Counted from the stretch's first letter, positions 1 to 8,946 are shown. The stretch: 64,000 bases of DNA from Clostridium sp. (GCA_023664605.1 JAMPFF010000001.1:112206-176205), one strand, 5' to 3'. Translations and numbers: made by a program. Notes: generated by a model from the sequence alone, not told the origin.

Positions 1-182
1 AGGGAGATATAGCGTATTCCGTACAGTTTGGTAATAAGGAGGAGGTGACAGACCCCAAGGAATTTTGTGATTATCATTGTATGGTCAATGCCATAGACGG
101 CAGTATTTGCGGCGCCTATTCGCTGAGTGGGGACATTGGGTTATACTGGGATTATGACGATTTCGTTTGGTATGAACATTAA
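1..182 (+). CDS. C-terminal fragment of an unidentified protein
   Basis: An open frame runs in from the window edge (codons from base 3) and ends at TAA 180-182, giving the last 59 residues of a protein whose start lies outside. The piece is acidic and aromatic, ends WDYDDFVWYEH, and contains three cysteines. I do not recognise a family. The following 280 bases up to the acetyltransferase gene are AT-rich; a TTGACA at 267-272 is present, but no good -10 hexamer sits at the right distance, so I call no promoter there. Confidence 0.5.
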   Translation, partial: GDIAYSVQFGNKEEVTDPKEFCDYHCMVNAIDGSICGAYSLSGDIGLYWDYDDFVWYEH

Positions 183-462
183 AGTTGTAGAATTTTTGCA
201 GCATCGAAAAGAGAACCTGTTTTTTAAATATTGATAATGGCGAATGGCAGATACAGGATTGAGCTTTTGACAATAGTAAAAATATTTTATTGATAATTAA
301 TAAAAATATTGATATCATAAAAGAAATTTTGCGCAGACTAAGAGTAACTGTCACGCAGGATAATAGCTTGCTGTTACAATACAGCAATCGGAGCATTGAA
401 AGGAATTGCGCAAAGTGGAGTATTTTGAGAGATTAAATAATTTGTGAAAAGGAGATTGCCAT

Positions 463-1044
463 ATGAATGCCACTATAGATATATACGCAACCTGCCCGAC
501 GTTAGAAAACGAAAACTTTAAAATACGCCTGATAGAAGAATCCGACGTCGACGATTTATGGAAAGTATATGGGGATAAATTCGCCCTGCCGTTTTTTAAC
601 AGCGATAACTGCAACGGCAGTAATTTTTACTGTTCCCAAAAAGAGGACGTTGTAAATACCATCAAATTCTGGCTGATAGAGTATCATGAAAATAAGTGTT
701 TTGTGCGTTTTTCCATTGTAGATAAGAAAGCGGGGGCGGTTATTGGCACAATAGAGATGTTTCGCAGACAGTCCGAAGATTATTATAATAACTGCGGTCT
801 GTTAAGAATAGACGTTAGAAGCGACTATGAAAAGGCGGAGGTCTTAGCGGATATTTTATCGCTGGTGACGGAGCCGTTTTACGACTGGTTCGGATGCGCT
901 AAGATAGCGACGAAAGCGGCAGGCTATGCGGTGGAGCGGATAGAGGCGTTAAAGAAAACGGGATTTGTTAAATCTTCACAGCCGTTAATAGGACAGAATC
1001 CGCCTATGTCATATCCCGATTATTGGATAATAGAAAAAATATAA
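463..1044 (+). CDS. GNAT-family N-acetyltransferase (RimJ/RimL-like)
   Basis: A 193-residue protein that looks like a RimJ/RimL-type GNAT acyltransferase, which moves the acetyl group of acetyl-CoA to an amine. The N-terminal IRLIEESDVDDLWKVYGD and the central strand GAVIGTIEMFRR fit the family fold; the classic acetyl-CoA loop is weak, replaced by the stretch around YEKAEVLADILSLV (about residues 127-140), so the substrate and even activity are uncertain. The start ATG has an AAAAGGAGA Shine-Dalgarno site. The last 85 bases of the gene are duplicated 16 kb downstream just before ahcY, implying that GNAT and ahcY were once neighbours. Confidence 0.7.
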   Translation: MNATIDIYATCPTLENENFKIRLIEESDVDDLWKVYGDKFALPFFNSDNCNGSNFYCSQKEDVVNTIKFWLIEYHENKCFVRFSIVDKKAGAVIGTIEMFRRQSEDYYNNCGLLRIDVRSDYEKAEVLADILSLVTEPFYDWFGCAKIATKAAGYAVERIEALKKTGFVKSSQPLIGQNPPMSYPDYWIIEKI

Positions 1045-1127
1045 CACGAAAGACTAGTAAAAACTAAAATTTTTTATACGATAAGAATACAGGTTTAACC
1101 AGTGATGATAGGACAGACGGAGGAAAT
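960..1127. repeat. Left copy of the ~168 bp direct repeat flanking the 16 kb insertion
   Basis: These 168 bases match 17067-17235 with one missing A (A5 versus A6 in the run after CTAGT) and one substitution (TACGAT here, TACAAT there). The repeat starts in the GNAT gene, passes its stop codon, and ends at the ahcY Shine-Dalgarno sequence GGAGGAAAT. Seen directly in the sequence. The most economical reading is that the original junction GNAT-ahcY was duplicated when the DNA in between was inserted. Confidence 0.9.
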
Positions 1128-1213
1128 CTCGTACTTTGGAAAAAGAGTTTTCTGCCTCAAAACCGTTTGCGGGTAAAAAGGTAGCGTTATCCACGCAGGA
1201 TGACGTGGCGGCT
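1128..1213 (+). pseudogene. ahcY: Remnant of ahcY 5' end with two internal deletions
   Basis: Directly after the repeat, bases 1130-1213 match the beginning of ahcY (17324-17386, then 17477 onward). About 86-88 bp, including the start codon, are missing between the leader and the first segment. A further exact 90 bp (30 codons) is missing between two copies of the 8-mer CGTTATCC (17379-17386 and 17469-17476), a typical slipped-strand or microhomology deletion. The substitutions relative to the intact gene are synonymous (for example TCT/TCC, GCC/GCT, AAA/AAG). The fragment has no initiation region and runs into antisense of the transporter gene, so it is non-functional. Bases 1214-1260 are unrelated to ahcY and form only a weak AAGAAGA/TCTTCTT stem. 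Confidence 0.85.
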
Positions 1214-1260
1214 GTGAAGAAGATTTTCGACAAGCTCCGCGTCCGGGCTGCATTCTTCTT

Positions 1261-2460
1261 TTACTTTTGCGGTGAGTTCTTACGGCGGGATACTACATCA
1301 AAAATAACAGCAGTCAGCAGAACGCCGCCTTTTACAACATACTGCCAGGAATCCCCGATGCCCATGATGGACATACCCATATTGATGACGCCAAGCAAAA
1401 GCGCGCCGATGATAACGCCGGAAATCGTACCGCTGCCGCCGTATGCGGATGCGCCGCCGATAAAACAGGAACCAATAGCGTCCATTTCAAAAGAAGTGCC
1501 GGTAGAACCATTGACGGAGCCGACACGAGCCAAACAGAGCAGACCGCATAAACCGGCGAGGAGTCCCATGTTTGCATAGGCTGTGAAATAAACTTTGTTC
1601 GTATTAATACCGGAAAGCTGCGCGGCTTTCTCATTACCGCCTACCGCATAGAAATAACGTCCGAATGCAGTTTTGGAAGTAATAAAGTGATAAATCAGGC
1701 AAATCGCGGCAACCCATACAAGCATAACGGAAATGCCTTTATATTGACAGAGCAAATAGCAGTAAAATAGCAGAACCGCAGAAATAACCGCGTTTCGTCC
1801 GTAATCAACAAGGGCGCTGTTTTGCCTGCCGCCTTTCTTTGCTTTATTTGTACGGGAAGAAATTGTGCCGTAGAAAATAAAAGCGACCGCTAATACACCA
1901 ATTACCAGCGGAGATATAATATGTGTATCGGTATCTAATCCGGGAATTTTAATATAAGCGGTAAAAATGCTTAAAAATGTGGTGTCCTGAACGGCTGCCG
2001 TTTTACTGTCCAGTATCAGACGACCAAAACCACGGAAGATAAACATACCGCTGAGCGTAGTGATAAAGGGCGGAATTCGGACATAGCCAATTAAATAACC
2101 CTGCAATACGCCGGCTAAAAGACCTACGAGGATGCAGAGCGGGATTGTCAGAAAAGCGCTGACGCCGTGGTTAGTAATGAATACTGCCGCAATACCGCCG
2201 ACCATACAGATAACGGAGCCGACGGAAAGGTCAATGTTACCGCCGGTTAAGATACAAAGCAGCATACCGCACGCCATAACTAATACATAACCATTTTGGA
2301 GAAGCAGATTGGACATATTCTGCGCATATAAAAGACGTCCGTCCGTCAGGAAATAAAATAAAATGAATACAATGATAAGAGCAATAACCATGCTGTTTTT
2401 TGTTAGAAATGCTCCTAAGTGAAAGCGGCTTACGCCCGCAGTTTCTTTGTTAGTTGACAT
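1261..2460 (-). CDS. mmsB: Monosaccharide ABC transporter permease (MmsB/GguB-like)
   Basis: A 399-residue multi-pass membrane protein of the BPD_transp_2 (ribose/xylose/galactose) type, forming the channel of a sugar importer. The helix ending in the conserved ILTGGNIDLSVGSV motif (around residues 85-100) and the C-terminal FIGGASAYGGSGTISGVIIG are diagnostic. The length near 400 and a charged cytoplasmic loop mid-protein fit the multiple-monosaccharide (ChvE-GguAB) subgroup rather than the ~330-residue RbsC type. I chose the ATG at 2460 because AAGGAGAG precedes it; a longer start at 2481 lies inside that ribosome site. It is the last gene of the minus-strand operon, 21 bp after the ATPase. 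Confidence 0.88.
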   Translation of the reverse strand: MSTNKETAGVSRFHLGAFLTKNSMVIALIIVFILFYFLTDGRLLYAQNMSNLLLQNGYVLVMACGMLLCILTGGNIDLSVGSVICMVGGIAAVFITNHGVSAFLTIPLCILVGLLAGVLQGYLIGYVRIPPFITTLSGMFIFRGFGRLILDSKTAAVQDTTFLSIFTAYIKIPGLDTDTHIISPLVIGVLAVAFIFYGTISSRTNKAKKGGRQNSALVDYGRNAVISAVLLFYCYLLCQYKGISVMLVWVAAICLIYHFITSKTAFGRYFYAVGGNEKAAQLSGINTNKVYFTAYANMGLLAGLCGLLCLARVGSVNGSTGTSFEMDAIGSCFIGGASAYGGSGTISGVIIGALLLGVINMGMSIMGIGDSWQYVVKGGVLLTAVIFDVVSRRKNSPQK

Positions 2461-2481
2461 TATGATAACTCTCCTTTCCAT

Positions 2482-4017
2482 TTAATCTGCAGCGCTGATG
2501 ATATAGCTCATGATTTTTTCCTGTGCAGCGTCTTTGGCATCCAGCTCTCCACAGAGTTTTCCTTCGTTCATAACGTAGATGCGATCACACATACCGATTA
2601 GTTCCGGCATTTCGGAAGAAATGATAATGACTGATTTACCGGCTTTTGCCATTTTATGAATCAGGCAGTAGATATCATACTTGGCGCCGACGTCAATGCC
2701 GCGGGTCGGTTCATCCAGAATCAAAATATCCGGTTCCGTAAACATCCACTTGCCAAGCAGAGTTTTTTGCTGATTACCGCCTGATAAGCTGCCGGCTTTT
2801 TGTTCGATTGACAGTGTTTTCGTACCCATCGCCTTTGTCATATTTTCCGCAGCATTCTGTTCGGCAGTTGTGTTGATAATGCCTTTGGAACAGACTTTAT
2901 CCAAGCGCGCCAGCGTTGTGTTGAAACGGATGGATTCGCCGGGAATGAGTCCGTTTACTTTTCTGTCTTCCGTTACATAGGCCAGTTTGTGGCGAATCGC
3001 CTGTTCCGGATTTTTTAAATTGACTTTTTTCCCGTTCAGATATAATTCACCGGTGATATCAGCGCCATAGCTTTTTCCAAAAATCGACATGGCAAGTTCT
3101 GTACGCCCTGCGCCCTGTAAGCCAAAGAAACCTACGATTTCACCTTTATGTACTTTAAAAGAAATATGGTTATTGACAATTTTTTCATGATAAAGCGGGT
3201 GGCGGACTGTCCAGTCTTTTACCTCAAGCCCGATTTCTTTATGTACTTTATGCTCACGGGACGGATAGCGGTCGTTCATTGGGCGTCCTACCATTCCTTT
3301 TATGATACGGTTTTCATTAAATTCGTCAACGCCTTTTACAAGAGTTTCAATGCAGGCGCCATCCCGAATGATGGTTGCTTTATCCGCACAATAAATAATT
3401 TCGTTCAATTTATGGGTAATCATAATGGAAGTTAGTCCGTTTTTCTTAAATTCCATTAATAAATCCAAAAGCCTCTTTGCCTCTTCATCATTCAGGGAAG
3501 AAGTCGGTTCATCCAGAATTAACAGTTTTACATTTTTGGAAAACGCTTTTGCAATTTCCACAAGCTGCTGTTTACCGGTGCCGATGTCTTTGATTAAAGT
3601 CCGAGCGGATTCGTTTAACCCGACCTGCCGCATATGCTTTTCCGCTTCGTTATAGGTTAAGACCCAGTCTATCATCCCAAGGCTGTTTTTTTTCTCATTT
3701 CCTAAGAACATATTCTCGCCAATGGTAAGAAGCGGAATCAAGGCAAGTTCCTGATGAATAATAACAATGCCTTTTGCTTCGCTGTCTTTCAGCGTCTTAA
3801 ACCGGCATAGTTCTCCGTTATAATATATTTCTCCTGTATAAGCGCCGGTCGGATAGGTTCCGGATAATACATTCATCAGTGTAGATTTTCCTGCGCCGTT
3901 TTCGCCGATTAATGCGTGGATCTCTCCCCGTTCAACGCTCAGATTTACATTATCCAGCGCTTTTATCCCCGAAAACTCTTTGGTAATGGATTTCATTTCC
4001 AAAATTATATCAGCCAA
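2482..4017 (-). CDS. mmsA: Monosaccharide ABC transporter ATPase, duplicated nucleotide-binding domains
   Basis: A 511-residue sugar-importer ATPase of the RbsA/MglA/GguA class with two ABC domains in tandem. The first half has Walker A GENGAGKST and Walker B LLILDEPTSSL. The second has a degenerate Walker A region (FGLQGAGRTEL), as usual in this family, with signature LSGGNQQK and Walker B ILILDEPTRGID. The start is TTG at 4017, which has GGGGAGG six bases upstream; a longer reading would extend through the binding-protein gene's stop region. It lies 13 bp after the binding-protein gene and before the permease, so the three are one transport operon. Known family members energise uptake of aldoses such as galactose, xylose or arabinose. 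Confidence 0.9.
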   Translation of the reverse strand: MADIILEMKSITKEFSGIKALDNVNLSVERGEIHALIGENGAGKSTLMNVLSGTYPTGAYTGEIYYNGELCRFKTLKDSEAKGIVIIHQELALIPLLTIGENMFLGNEKKNSLGMIDWVLTYNEAEKHMRQVGLNESARTLIKDIGTGKQQLVEIAKAFSKNVKLLILDEPTSSLNDEEAKRLLDLLMEFKKNGLTSIMITHKLNEIIYCADKATIIRDGACIETLVKGVDEFNENRIIKGMVGRPMNDRYPSREHKVHKEIGLEVKDWTVRHPLYHEKIVNNHISFKVHKGEIVGFFGLQGAGRTELAMSIFGKSYGADITGELYLNGKKVNLKNPEQAIRHKLAYVTEDRKVNGLIPGESIRFNTTLARLDKVCSKGIINTTAEQNAAENMTKAMGTKTLSIEQKAGSLSGGNQQKTLLGKWMFTEPDILILDEPTRGIDVGAKYDIYCLIHKMAKAGKSVIIISSEMPELIGMCDRIYVMNEGKLCGELDAKDAAQEKIMSYIISAAD

Positions 4018-4030
4018 AAGAAACCTCCCC

Positions 4031-5185
4031 CTATTCGGCTGCGGACAGATAACCGTCAGCGCCCATTGTGTATAAACCTGTGTCAACTAAATCCTGTAGA
4101 TTATCTTTGGTAATTACATTCGGTACAAGCAGGAAAGAAGGACATTTGTGTCCTGCAGATGTTTCATAGGACTCTGTGTCGTATGCGCAGTCAATTTCAA
4201 AAGTATCAATTAAGGACGCGTCTATCGTATCGCCCGCGATAACAGCCTGTGCAAGAGATAATGTAACTATCGCTTCATTACTTACGTTTTTATAAACGGT
4301 CATGGTCTGGATGCCGTCAACGATATTTCTCAGGTTAGCCTCATCGCCGTCCTGTCCTGTAATCAGTACGGAGTTGGAACCTGCATAATCGGAAGTAACA
4401 GCCTGTGCAACGCCTAAAGCGGTAGAGTCGTTGGAGCAAAGCCATACGTCAAGCTGTGTTCCATCTGCATAGTAGGAAGAAAGAATGTTCTGCGCTCTTT
4501 CAAGAGCCGTGTCGGTATTCCATTGTGTTGTAGTAACCGCATCAAAGTCTGTCTGACCGGAAACAACATGTAAAGTTCCTTTGTCAATATAGGGCCGCAG
4601 GATATCCATAGCGCCGTTGTAGAAATATCCGGCATTGTTATCGGCAGGGTCGCCTGCGGTAAATTCCATATTGTAGACTTTATCACCTGCATCAGCCAGA
4701 GCGAGCGTATCTGCAACAAATTGTCCCTGCAGTCTGCCAACCGTGTAATTATCGAAAGATACATAATAGGAAACTGCATCGTTCAAAATCAGACGGTCAT
4801 AGGCGATAACCGGAACATTTGCCTGTGCGGCTTCATTCATGACGGTATTTAACGCTTCACCGTCGATAGCGGCAACAATGAGTAAATCAACGCCATCTGC
4901 AAGCATATTCTGGATATCATTTACCTGCCGTGCGGAATCATTGTCTGAGAAAGTAAGAATAGTTTCATAACCTGCCGTCTTGAACCGGTCGCTCAGATAT
5001 GCGCCGTCACGGTTCCAACGTTCCAGAGACTGGGTCGGCATGGAAATACCGATTTTACCTGCACCGGCTGCGGCCGTATCAGCGTCAGCGGTTGGTGTGG
5101 AAAAGTTACCGTCAGAACCGCATCCGGTCAATATAGCGGCTGCCATGGCAAGGCTTAATAAAACGCTGCGTAATTTTTTTTTCAT
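4031..5185 (-). CDS. chvE: Sugar-binding lipoprotein (ChvE/MglB-like)
   Basis: A 384-residue periplasmic-binding-protein-like lipoprotein that captures a sugar outside the cell for the MmsAB transporter. Residues 1-22 are a lipoprotein signal ending in the lipobox LTGC. The mature start KIGISMPTQSLERW, the ligand-pocket segment VIAYDRLIL and the VLITGQDGDEANLR segment match the ChvE/XylF group. The gene starts at ATG with GGAGG upstream. The leader holds a small GCCGTC/GACGGC hairpin. The exact sugar cannot be read from the sequence; the arabinan locus in the same window makes a pentose plausible, but this is inference. Confidence 0.88.
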   Translation of the reverse strand: MKKKLRSVLLSLAMAAAILTGCGSDGNFSTPTADADTAAAGAGKIGISMPTQSLERWNRDGAYLSDRFKTAGYETILTFSDNDSARQVNDIQNMLADGVDLLIVAAIDGEALNTVMNEAAQANVPVIAYDRLILNDAVSYYVSFDNYTVGRLQGQFVADTLALADAGDKVYNMEFTAGDPADNNAGYFYNGAMDILRPYIDKGTLHVVSGQTDFDAVTTTQWNTDTALERAQNILSSYYADGTQLDVWLCSNDSTALGVAQAVTSDYAGSNSVLITGQDGDEANLRNIVDGIQTMTVYKNVSNEAIVTLSLAQAVIAGDTIDASLIDTFEIDCAYDTESYETSAGHKCPSFLLVPNVITKDNLQDLVDTGLYTMGADGYLSAAE

Positions 5186-5201
5186 GTTGATCCTCCATTC
5201 C

Positions 5202-5221
5202 GCCGTCTTTCAGTGGACGGC
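5202..5221 (-). other. Small intercistronic hairpin between kinase and binding-protein genes
   Basis: GCCGTC (5202-5207) and GACGGC (5216-5221) can pair across an 8-base loop just upstream of the binding-protein ribosome site. There is no T-run, so it is not a standard terminator; it may protect the highly needed binding-protein mRNA from decay. Confidence 0.35.
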
Positions 5222-5249
5222 ATAAATAGTAAAAAGTAAGTGTATTTTT

Positions 5250-7238
5250 TCATGTGAGCAGGGGCAGAAGAATACAAAATGTCGTTCCCTCGCCTTCTTT
5301 AGAAACCACATCTATTTTCCCGCCGTGTTCCAAAATAATGGCGCGGGCAATCGCAAGTCCCAGTCCCTGTCCGCCGTTATCACTGCGGGTAGTGTAGGAA
5401 CGCTTAAAGATATTGGGCAGGTCTTTTTCTGATATTCCGCATCCGGTATCCGTAAGTTTAATACAGGCATAAGATCTTTCCGCAGACAGGGAAAGCGTAA
5501 TTTTTCCTTCGGGCGGCGTAAAATCGGCGGCGTTATATAAGAGATTTTCCAGCGTCCGGAAAAGCTGTTCGCGGTTTGCCATGACGCGGCACGGATGCGG
5601 AGTGATTTTTTTGACAAAATTCGGACCATAAAGTTCGATGATAGGATAGCTGCTATGATAGAAATCCGCAAGGAAGTCGTTTAGCATCAGCGGTTCCTTT
5701 TGGCTGGGGGAACTTGTCTGCGTCGCTATTTCCTGAATGGATTTCAGGCGTTCGGACAATATGCTGCACTGTTTTTCTATGTGCTGCATTCTACTGCGGG
5801 TATCTTCATCCAGCATGATATCATTTAAACGTATGATTTGCGCCATGTTGGAAAGCGAGGTCAGAGGCGATTTCATATCGTGTCCAAGTTCTGCTATCAG
5901 CTGTTCTCTTTCAATAAGAAGTTTTTGCAAATGCTCTGTTTTTTCCTGCACTTCTTCCTGCAGATGCAGATTCAGTTTTATATTTTCCTCCACCGTCGCC
6001 CTGTTTTGCTGCATCATCAAAAGCGCATAAGCCACTACCATGCAAAACATGCCATATTCTTCAGGATAGGCGCCGATAAAAGGTTCATAGTGTCCAATCG
6101 TTAAAACGCTGCCAAGCAGACAGAGTCCGTTGGCTGTTGCTGCGGCAAGGAGGCTTATGCCGTGTACCATTCCCATGAAGCATCCGTATACCGTAATGCT
6201 GATGAGTAATCCTGCCATAATGAGTTTGTACCACGAAAGTAGAACGCCATACCCTGCTGTAACATCGGGAAAAGCAGGGATTACAAACAGAGGAACAATG
6301 ACGCCGATGCAGCAAAAGCCGAGAGAAAGCGCACAGAGGATTCGTTTCAGGCGCACGGCGTTTTTTGGCAGGAACAGCAGACAGGCAATTTTCAGGGAAA
6401 AGAAAATGCCGGACAGCGCGGCGGCGTCTTCTACCGCATAAAATGTGCGGACAAACGTTATGCCGGAGAGCCTGAAAAAAGGGTAGCAGATTTGCAGCGC
6501 AAAAGACAGACTCAACAGACCAAAATAAAATGTGGCAGGATAAGAGCCGTTTTCTTTACGCCGCCATAGCGTAATGCAGAAAAAAGCCAGCGTTATCGAA
6601 GGAAAGAAAAGCGTTCCGTAAAGCAGGATGCGCAAAGAGATAAGCCGGCTGACGCTGTCAGGATCGCCGATTATGGGCGCATACCAAATGCCGCCATAGT
6701 AATGGGAGTAATTGGCGGTCTGGATGATTAATTCTGTGCTGCCATTCAGAATAAAAGAATAAGCGGTATCTTTTATAAGCGGCGCATAATTTTCCGAAGA
6801 TACTGTTCCCGAACCGCCAAGGCACTGTCCGTCTACAAAGACTTTTGCAGCGCATAAGGGTTCCGGCAGATAGAGGGTGAAGGTTCCGTTTCCCTGCAAA
6901 TGGAGCCGCCATGTGGCGCAGCCGTATGGATTGCGGTCGTCATGAAATAAAGCGAGATTTGGATATTCACCCGCCCGAATCCGGTAACAGGACAGTTCTT
7001 TCATGGAAAAGTCCTCCGGCGCAAGCAGGGCGTCCGGATATAATTCCCATCCATCGATAAGGGCGCAATAACCATTTTCCGGGATCAAAGCAAGATTATC
7101 TTGTGTGAGCGCGGATTTTGTTATATATTTGTTATCATAACGGGTGATCATGGATAGTCCGCACAGGGTTATGATAATGGAAGCGGCGGTTACCACAGCC
7201 GCATGAAAAATGGATCTGGAAAATATTGTTTGTTTCAT
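5250..7238 (-). CDS. Membrane histidine kinase with extracytoplasmic jelly-roll-like sensor
   Basis: A 662-residue sensor kinase. Order: an N-terminal membrane anchor (about 8-30); an extracytoplasmic beta-rich region (about 31-205) with WRLHLQGNGTFTLYLPEP and VFVDGQCLGGSG, reminiscent of 7TMR-DISMED or GH2-like jelly rolls; a block of roughly seven membrane helices (210-405); a coiled coil; HisKA with the phospho-accepting His near residue 453 (ELGHDMKSPLTSL); and an HATPase domain with NLLYNAADFTPP, DTGCGIS and GGQGLGLAIA. The start at 7238 has AGGAG just upstream. Its gene precedes the sugar transporter operon on the same strand, so it probably senses or controls that sugar. The response regulator lies beyond an opposite-strand gene. 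Confidence 0.85.
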   Translation of the reverse strand: MKQTIFSRSIFHAAVVTAASIIITLCGLSMITRYDNKYITKSALTQDNLALIPENGYCALIDGWELYPDALLAPEDFSMKELSCYRIRAGEYPNLALFHDDRNPYGCATWRLHLQGNGTFTLYLPEPLCAAKVFVDGQCLGGSGTVSSENYAPLIKDTAYSFILNGSTELIIQTANYSHYYGGIWYAPIIGDPDSVSRLISLRILLYGTLFFPSITLAFFCITLWRRKENGSYPATFYFGLLSLSFALQICYPFFRLSGITFVRTFYAVEDAAALSGIFFSLKIACLLFLPKNAVRLKRILCALSLGFCCIGVIVPLFVIPAFPDVTAGYGVLLSWYKLIMAGLLISITVYGCFMGMVHGISLLAAATANGLCLLGSVLTIGHYEPFIGAYPEEYGMFCMVVAYALLMMQQNRATVEENIKLNLHLQEEVQEKTEHLQKLLIEREQLIAELGHDMKSPLTSLSNMAQIIRLNDIMLDEDTRSRMQHIEKQCSILSERLKSIQEIATQTSSPSQKEPLMLNDFLADFYHSSYPIIELYGPNFVKKITPHPCRVMANREQLFRTLENLLYNAADFTPPEGKITLSLSAERSYACIKLTDTGCGISEKDLPNIFKRSYTTRSDNGGQGLGLAIARAIILEHGGKIDVVSKEGEGTTFCILLPLLT

Positions 7239-7281
7239 GAAAACTCCTATTCCTGCATCCTTTCGTGAAAGGAATTTACAG

Positions 7282-8946
7282 ATGAAAAATAAAAAAATCA
7301 GTTTGACGGCAGCAGTTTCTATCATTGTGTTTTTATTATATCTGTCCGATGCTTGCGTAGCAATGGCGGGTGAGCGGACGGACTGCGAAGATGCTGTTGC
7401 AGCAGTCGATGCCGTAGCGAATGGTACGGAATTTATCGCATGGATGGAAGCGCATAAGGATTCCGGCGGTTCGCTTAGATTAGACGCCGATATCGTTTTG
7501 GACGAAAATTATGATTTTATTCCTTATCGGGCAGATATGCCGCCAATCCTCATAGACACCGGAAATTATACCGTTACGATCACCGGAGCTGTCAGTTTTA
7601 CGGGCTGTAGCGCTCTTTCTTTCCAAGGAGGAGAAAACGCACAGACGATATTCCGTATATCATCCGGCGGCATTCTTTACCTGACTGGAGTTACCATGCA
7701 GGGAACGCAGCCGCAGACTGCACAGCAATATATGGTTTGGCAGGAGGAAGGGGCGGCGCTCGTCATAAACGACTGTTCTATCGCAGGGGATATCCACTAT
7801 GCGGATACGCCGGTAGTGATAGAGAGCGATCCGGTTTGTGTCGTTGTAGAAAACGGACAGAGCGTAAACGGCGTACTGCCATCATCATTAAAATGCAGAC
7901 TCAATTATCAGGGCGCGGTTTCATCCTCGGAGATGCTGCCGGTTGTATGGAATATGACAGGAACGGAAACATGGCAGGAGCAGAGGATGCGTTTTCGGGT
8001 GCAGGGGTCTTATTCCGGCGCTTTCTTTCTGGAGCCTCCGGTCTGTATGGTAGTCTATAATGATTATCCGCTGACGTTCCTTGACGTACAGGCGCGTGTG
8101 AGCAGAAATTTTTATGTTTTCCGGGGCGGCTATACGAAACCGGAAGAATATTTACCCATTACAGTCATCTCGGAATATTCTTTCAACGAAAAAGACTGGG
8201 TGGTGAATGAAGAAAATAACGTGTCGGATCCGTCTGCCGTTTTTTATATGTCGCTTCCCTATGGGGAGTGGGATACTGCAGAGTATCCTTATATTTATAT
8301 CCGTCTGCAGTGGGATCATGACGGTGTTCCCCATTTTTCCAATGTCCTTCGGTTTGCGGCGGATCATCTGGACGCTGCGGAAGATCGGGGCGGTAACCGG
8401 GGTGGCGGCACAGCTATCATGGATCCGCCAAAGACGCCGCAGAAAGAGTCTGTCGTAACAGCGCCGGATGCAGAGCAGTCACCCGCCGCAGAGACAGCTG
8501 CGGAAACGGGTACAAATACAAAGCAGCCGCCCGCCGCAGAGACAGCTGCGGAAACGGATACAAATACGGAACAGCCGCCCACCGCAGAGACAACTGAGGA
8601 AACGGGTACAAATACGGAACAGCCGCCCGCCGCAGAGACAACTGCGGAAACGGGTACAAATACAAAGCAGCCGCCCGCTGCAGAGACAGCTGCGGAAACG
8701 GGTACAAATACAAAGCAGCCGCCCGCCGCAGAGACAGCTGCGGAAACAGATACAAATACAGAACAGCCGCCCGCTGTAGAGCCGCAACAGAATATATCGC
8801 CGCCACAGGAGGAGAATTCAGGCAGGATTATTACTGCTGCTGCAGGGTTCGTAATCTTGTCAGTGGCTGCCGGGGCAGTGGGTTTTGGCGTTCATGCAGG
8901 CGTGTTCCGGCGTTTGTTCCATGCCATACGAAAAAAAGGTCTTTAA
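7282..8946 (+). CDS. Cell-surface protein with six 16-residue Pro/Thr/Glu repeats
   Basis: A 554-residue exported protein of unknown function. Residues 1-28 look like a signal peptide; 35-170 resemble a right-handed beta-helix style cell-surface segment (FIAWMEAHKDSGGSLRLDAD, then TVTITGAVSFTG); the middle is beta-rich. Residues 400-495 are six tandem 16-residue units of the type PPAAETAAETGTNTKQ, then a short linker, one transmembrane helix (AAAGFVILSVAAGAVGFGVH) and a basic tail. The start ATG has GAAAGGA upstream. It is divergent from the histidine kinase (43 bp between starts) and convergent with the response regulator (31 bp between ends), so it sits antisense inside the two-component pair. 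The repeats probably form an extended wall-spanning stalk. Confidence 0.7.
   Translation: MKNKKISLTAAVSIIVFLLYLSDACVAMAGERTDCEDAVAAVDAVANGTEFIAWMEAHKDSGGSLRLDADIVLDENYDFIPYRADMPPILIDTGNYTVTITGAVSFTGCSALSFQGGENAQTIFRISSGGILYLTGVTMQGTQPQTAQQYMVWQEEGAALVINDCSIAGDIHYADTPVVIESDPVCVVVENGQSVNGVLPSSLKCRLNYQGAVSSSEMLPVVWNMTGTETWQEQRMRFRVQGSYSGAFFLEPPVCMVVYNDYPLTFLDVQARVSRNFYVFRGGYTKPEEYLPITVISEYSFNEKDWVVNEENNVSDPSAVFYMSLPYGEWDTAEYPYIYIRLQWDHDGVPHFSNVLRFAADHLDAAEDRGGNRGGGTAIMDPPKTPQKESVVTAPDAEQSPAAETAAETGTNTKQPPAAETAAETDTNTEQPPTAETTEETGTNTEQPPAAETTAETGTNTKQPPAAETAAETGTNTKQPPAAETAAETDTNTEQPPAVEPQQNISPPQEENSGRIITAAAGFVILSVAAGAVGFGVHAGVFRRLFHAIRKKGL
8479..8766 (+). repeat. Six tandem 48 bp coding repeats
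   Basis: Units begin at 8479, 8527, 8575, 8623, 8671 and 8719, each encoding 16 residues; a seventh begins at 8767 and degenerates. Units five and six repeat the pattern of units one and two (GTNTKQ then DTNTEQ) nearly exactly, which suggests block duplication. As 48 is divisible by three, copy-number change would keep frame. Confidence 0.92.

Noticed and set aside
1136..1579. 147-residue open frame over the ahcY relic
   Set aside because: It is the dead relic joined to antisense of the mmsB gene; it has no ribosome site for its own start.
8479..8766. CRISPR-like array of regular repeats
   Set aside because: There are no unique spacers; the repeats are directly adjacent and encode protein in frame.
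8364..8806. Several long open frames in other frames and on the minus strand across the repeat tract
   Set aside because: A 48 bp unit without stops keeps all affected frames open; their products are simple repeats of arginine or cysteine-rich strings. Only the plus-strand frame has signal, stalk and anchor.
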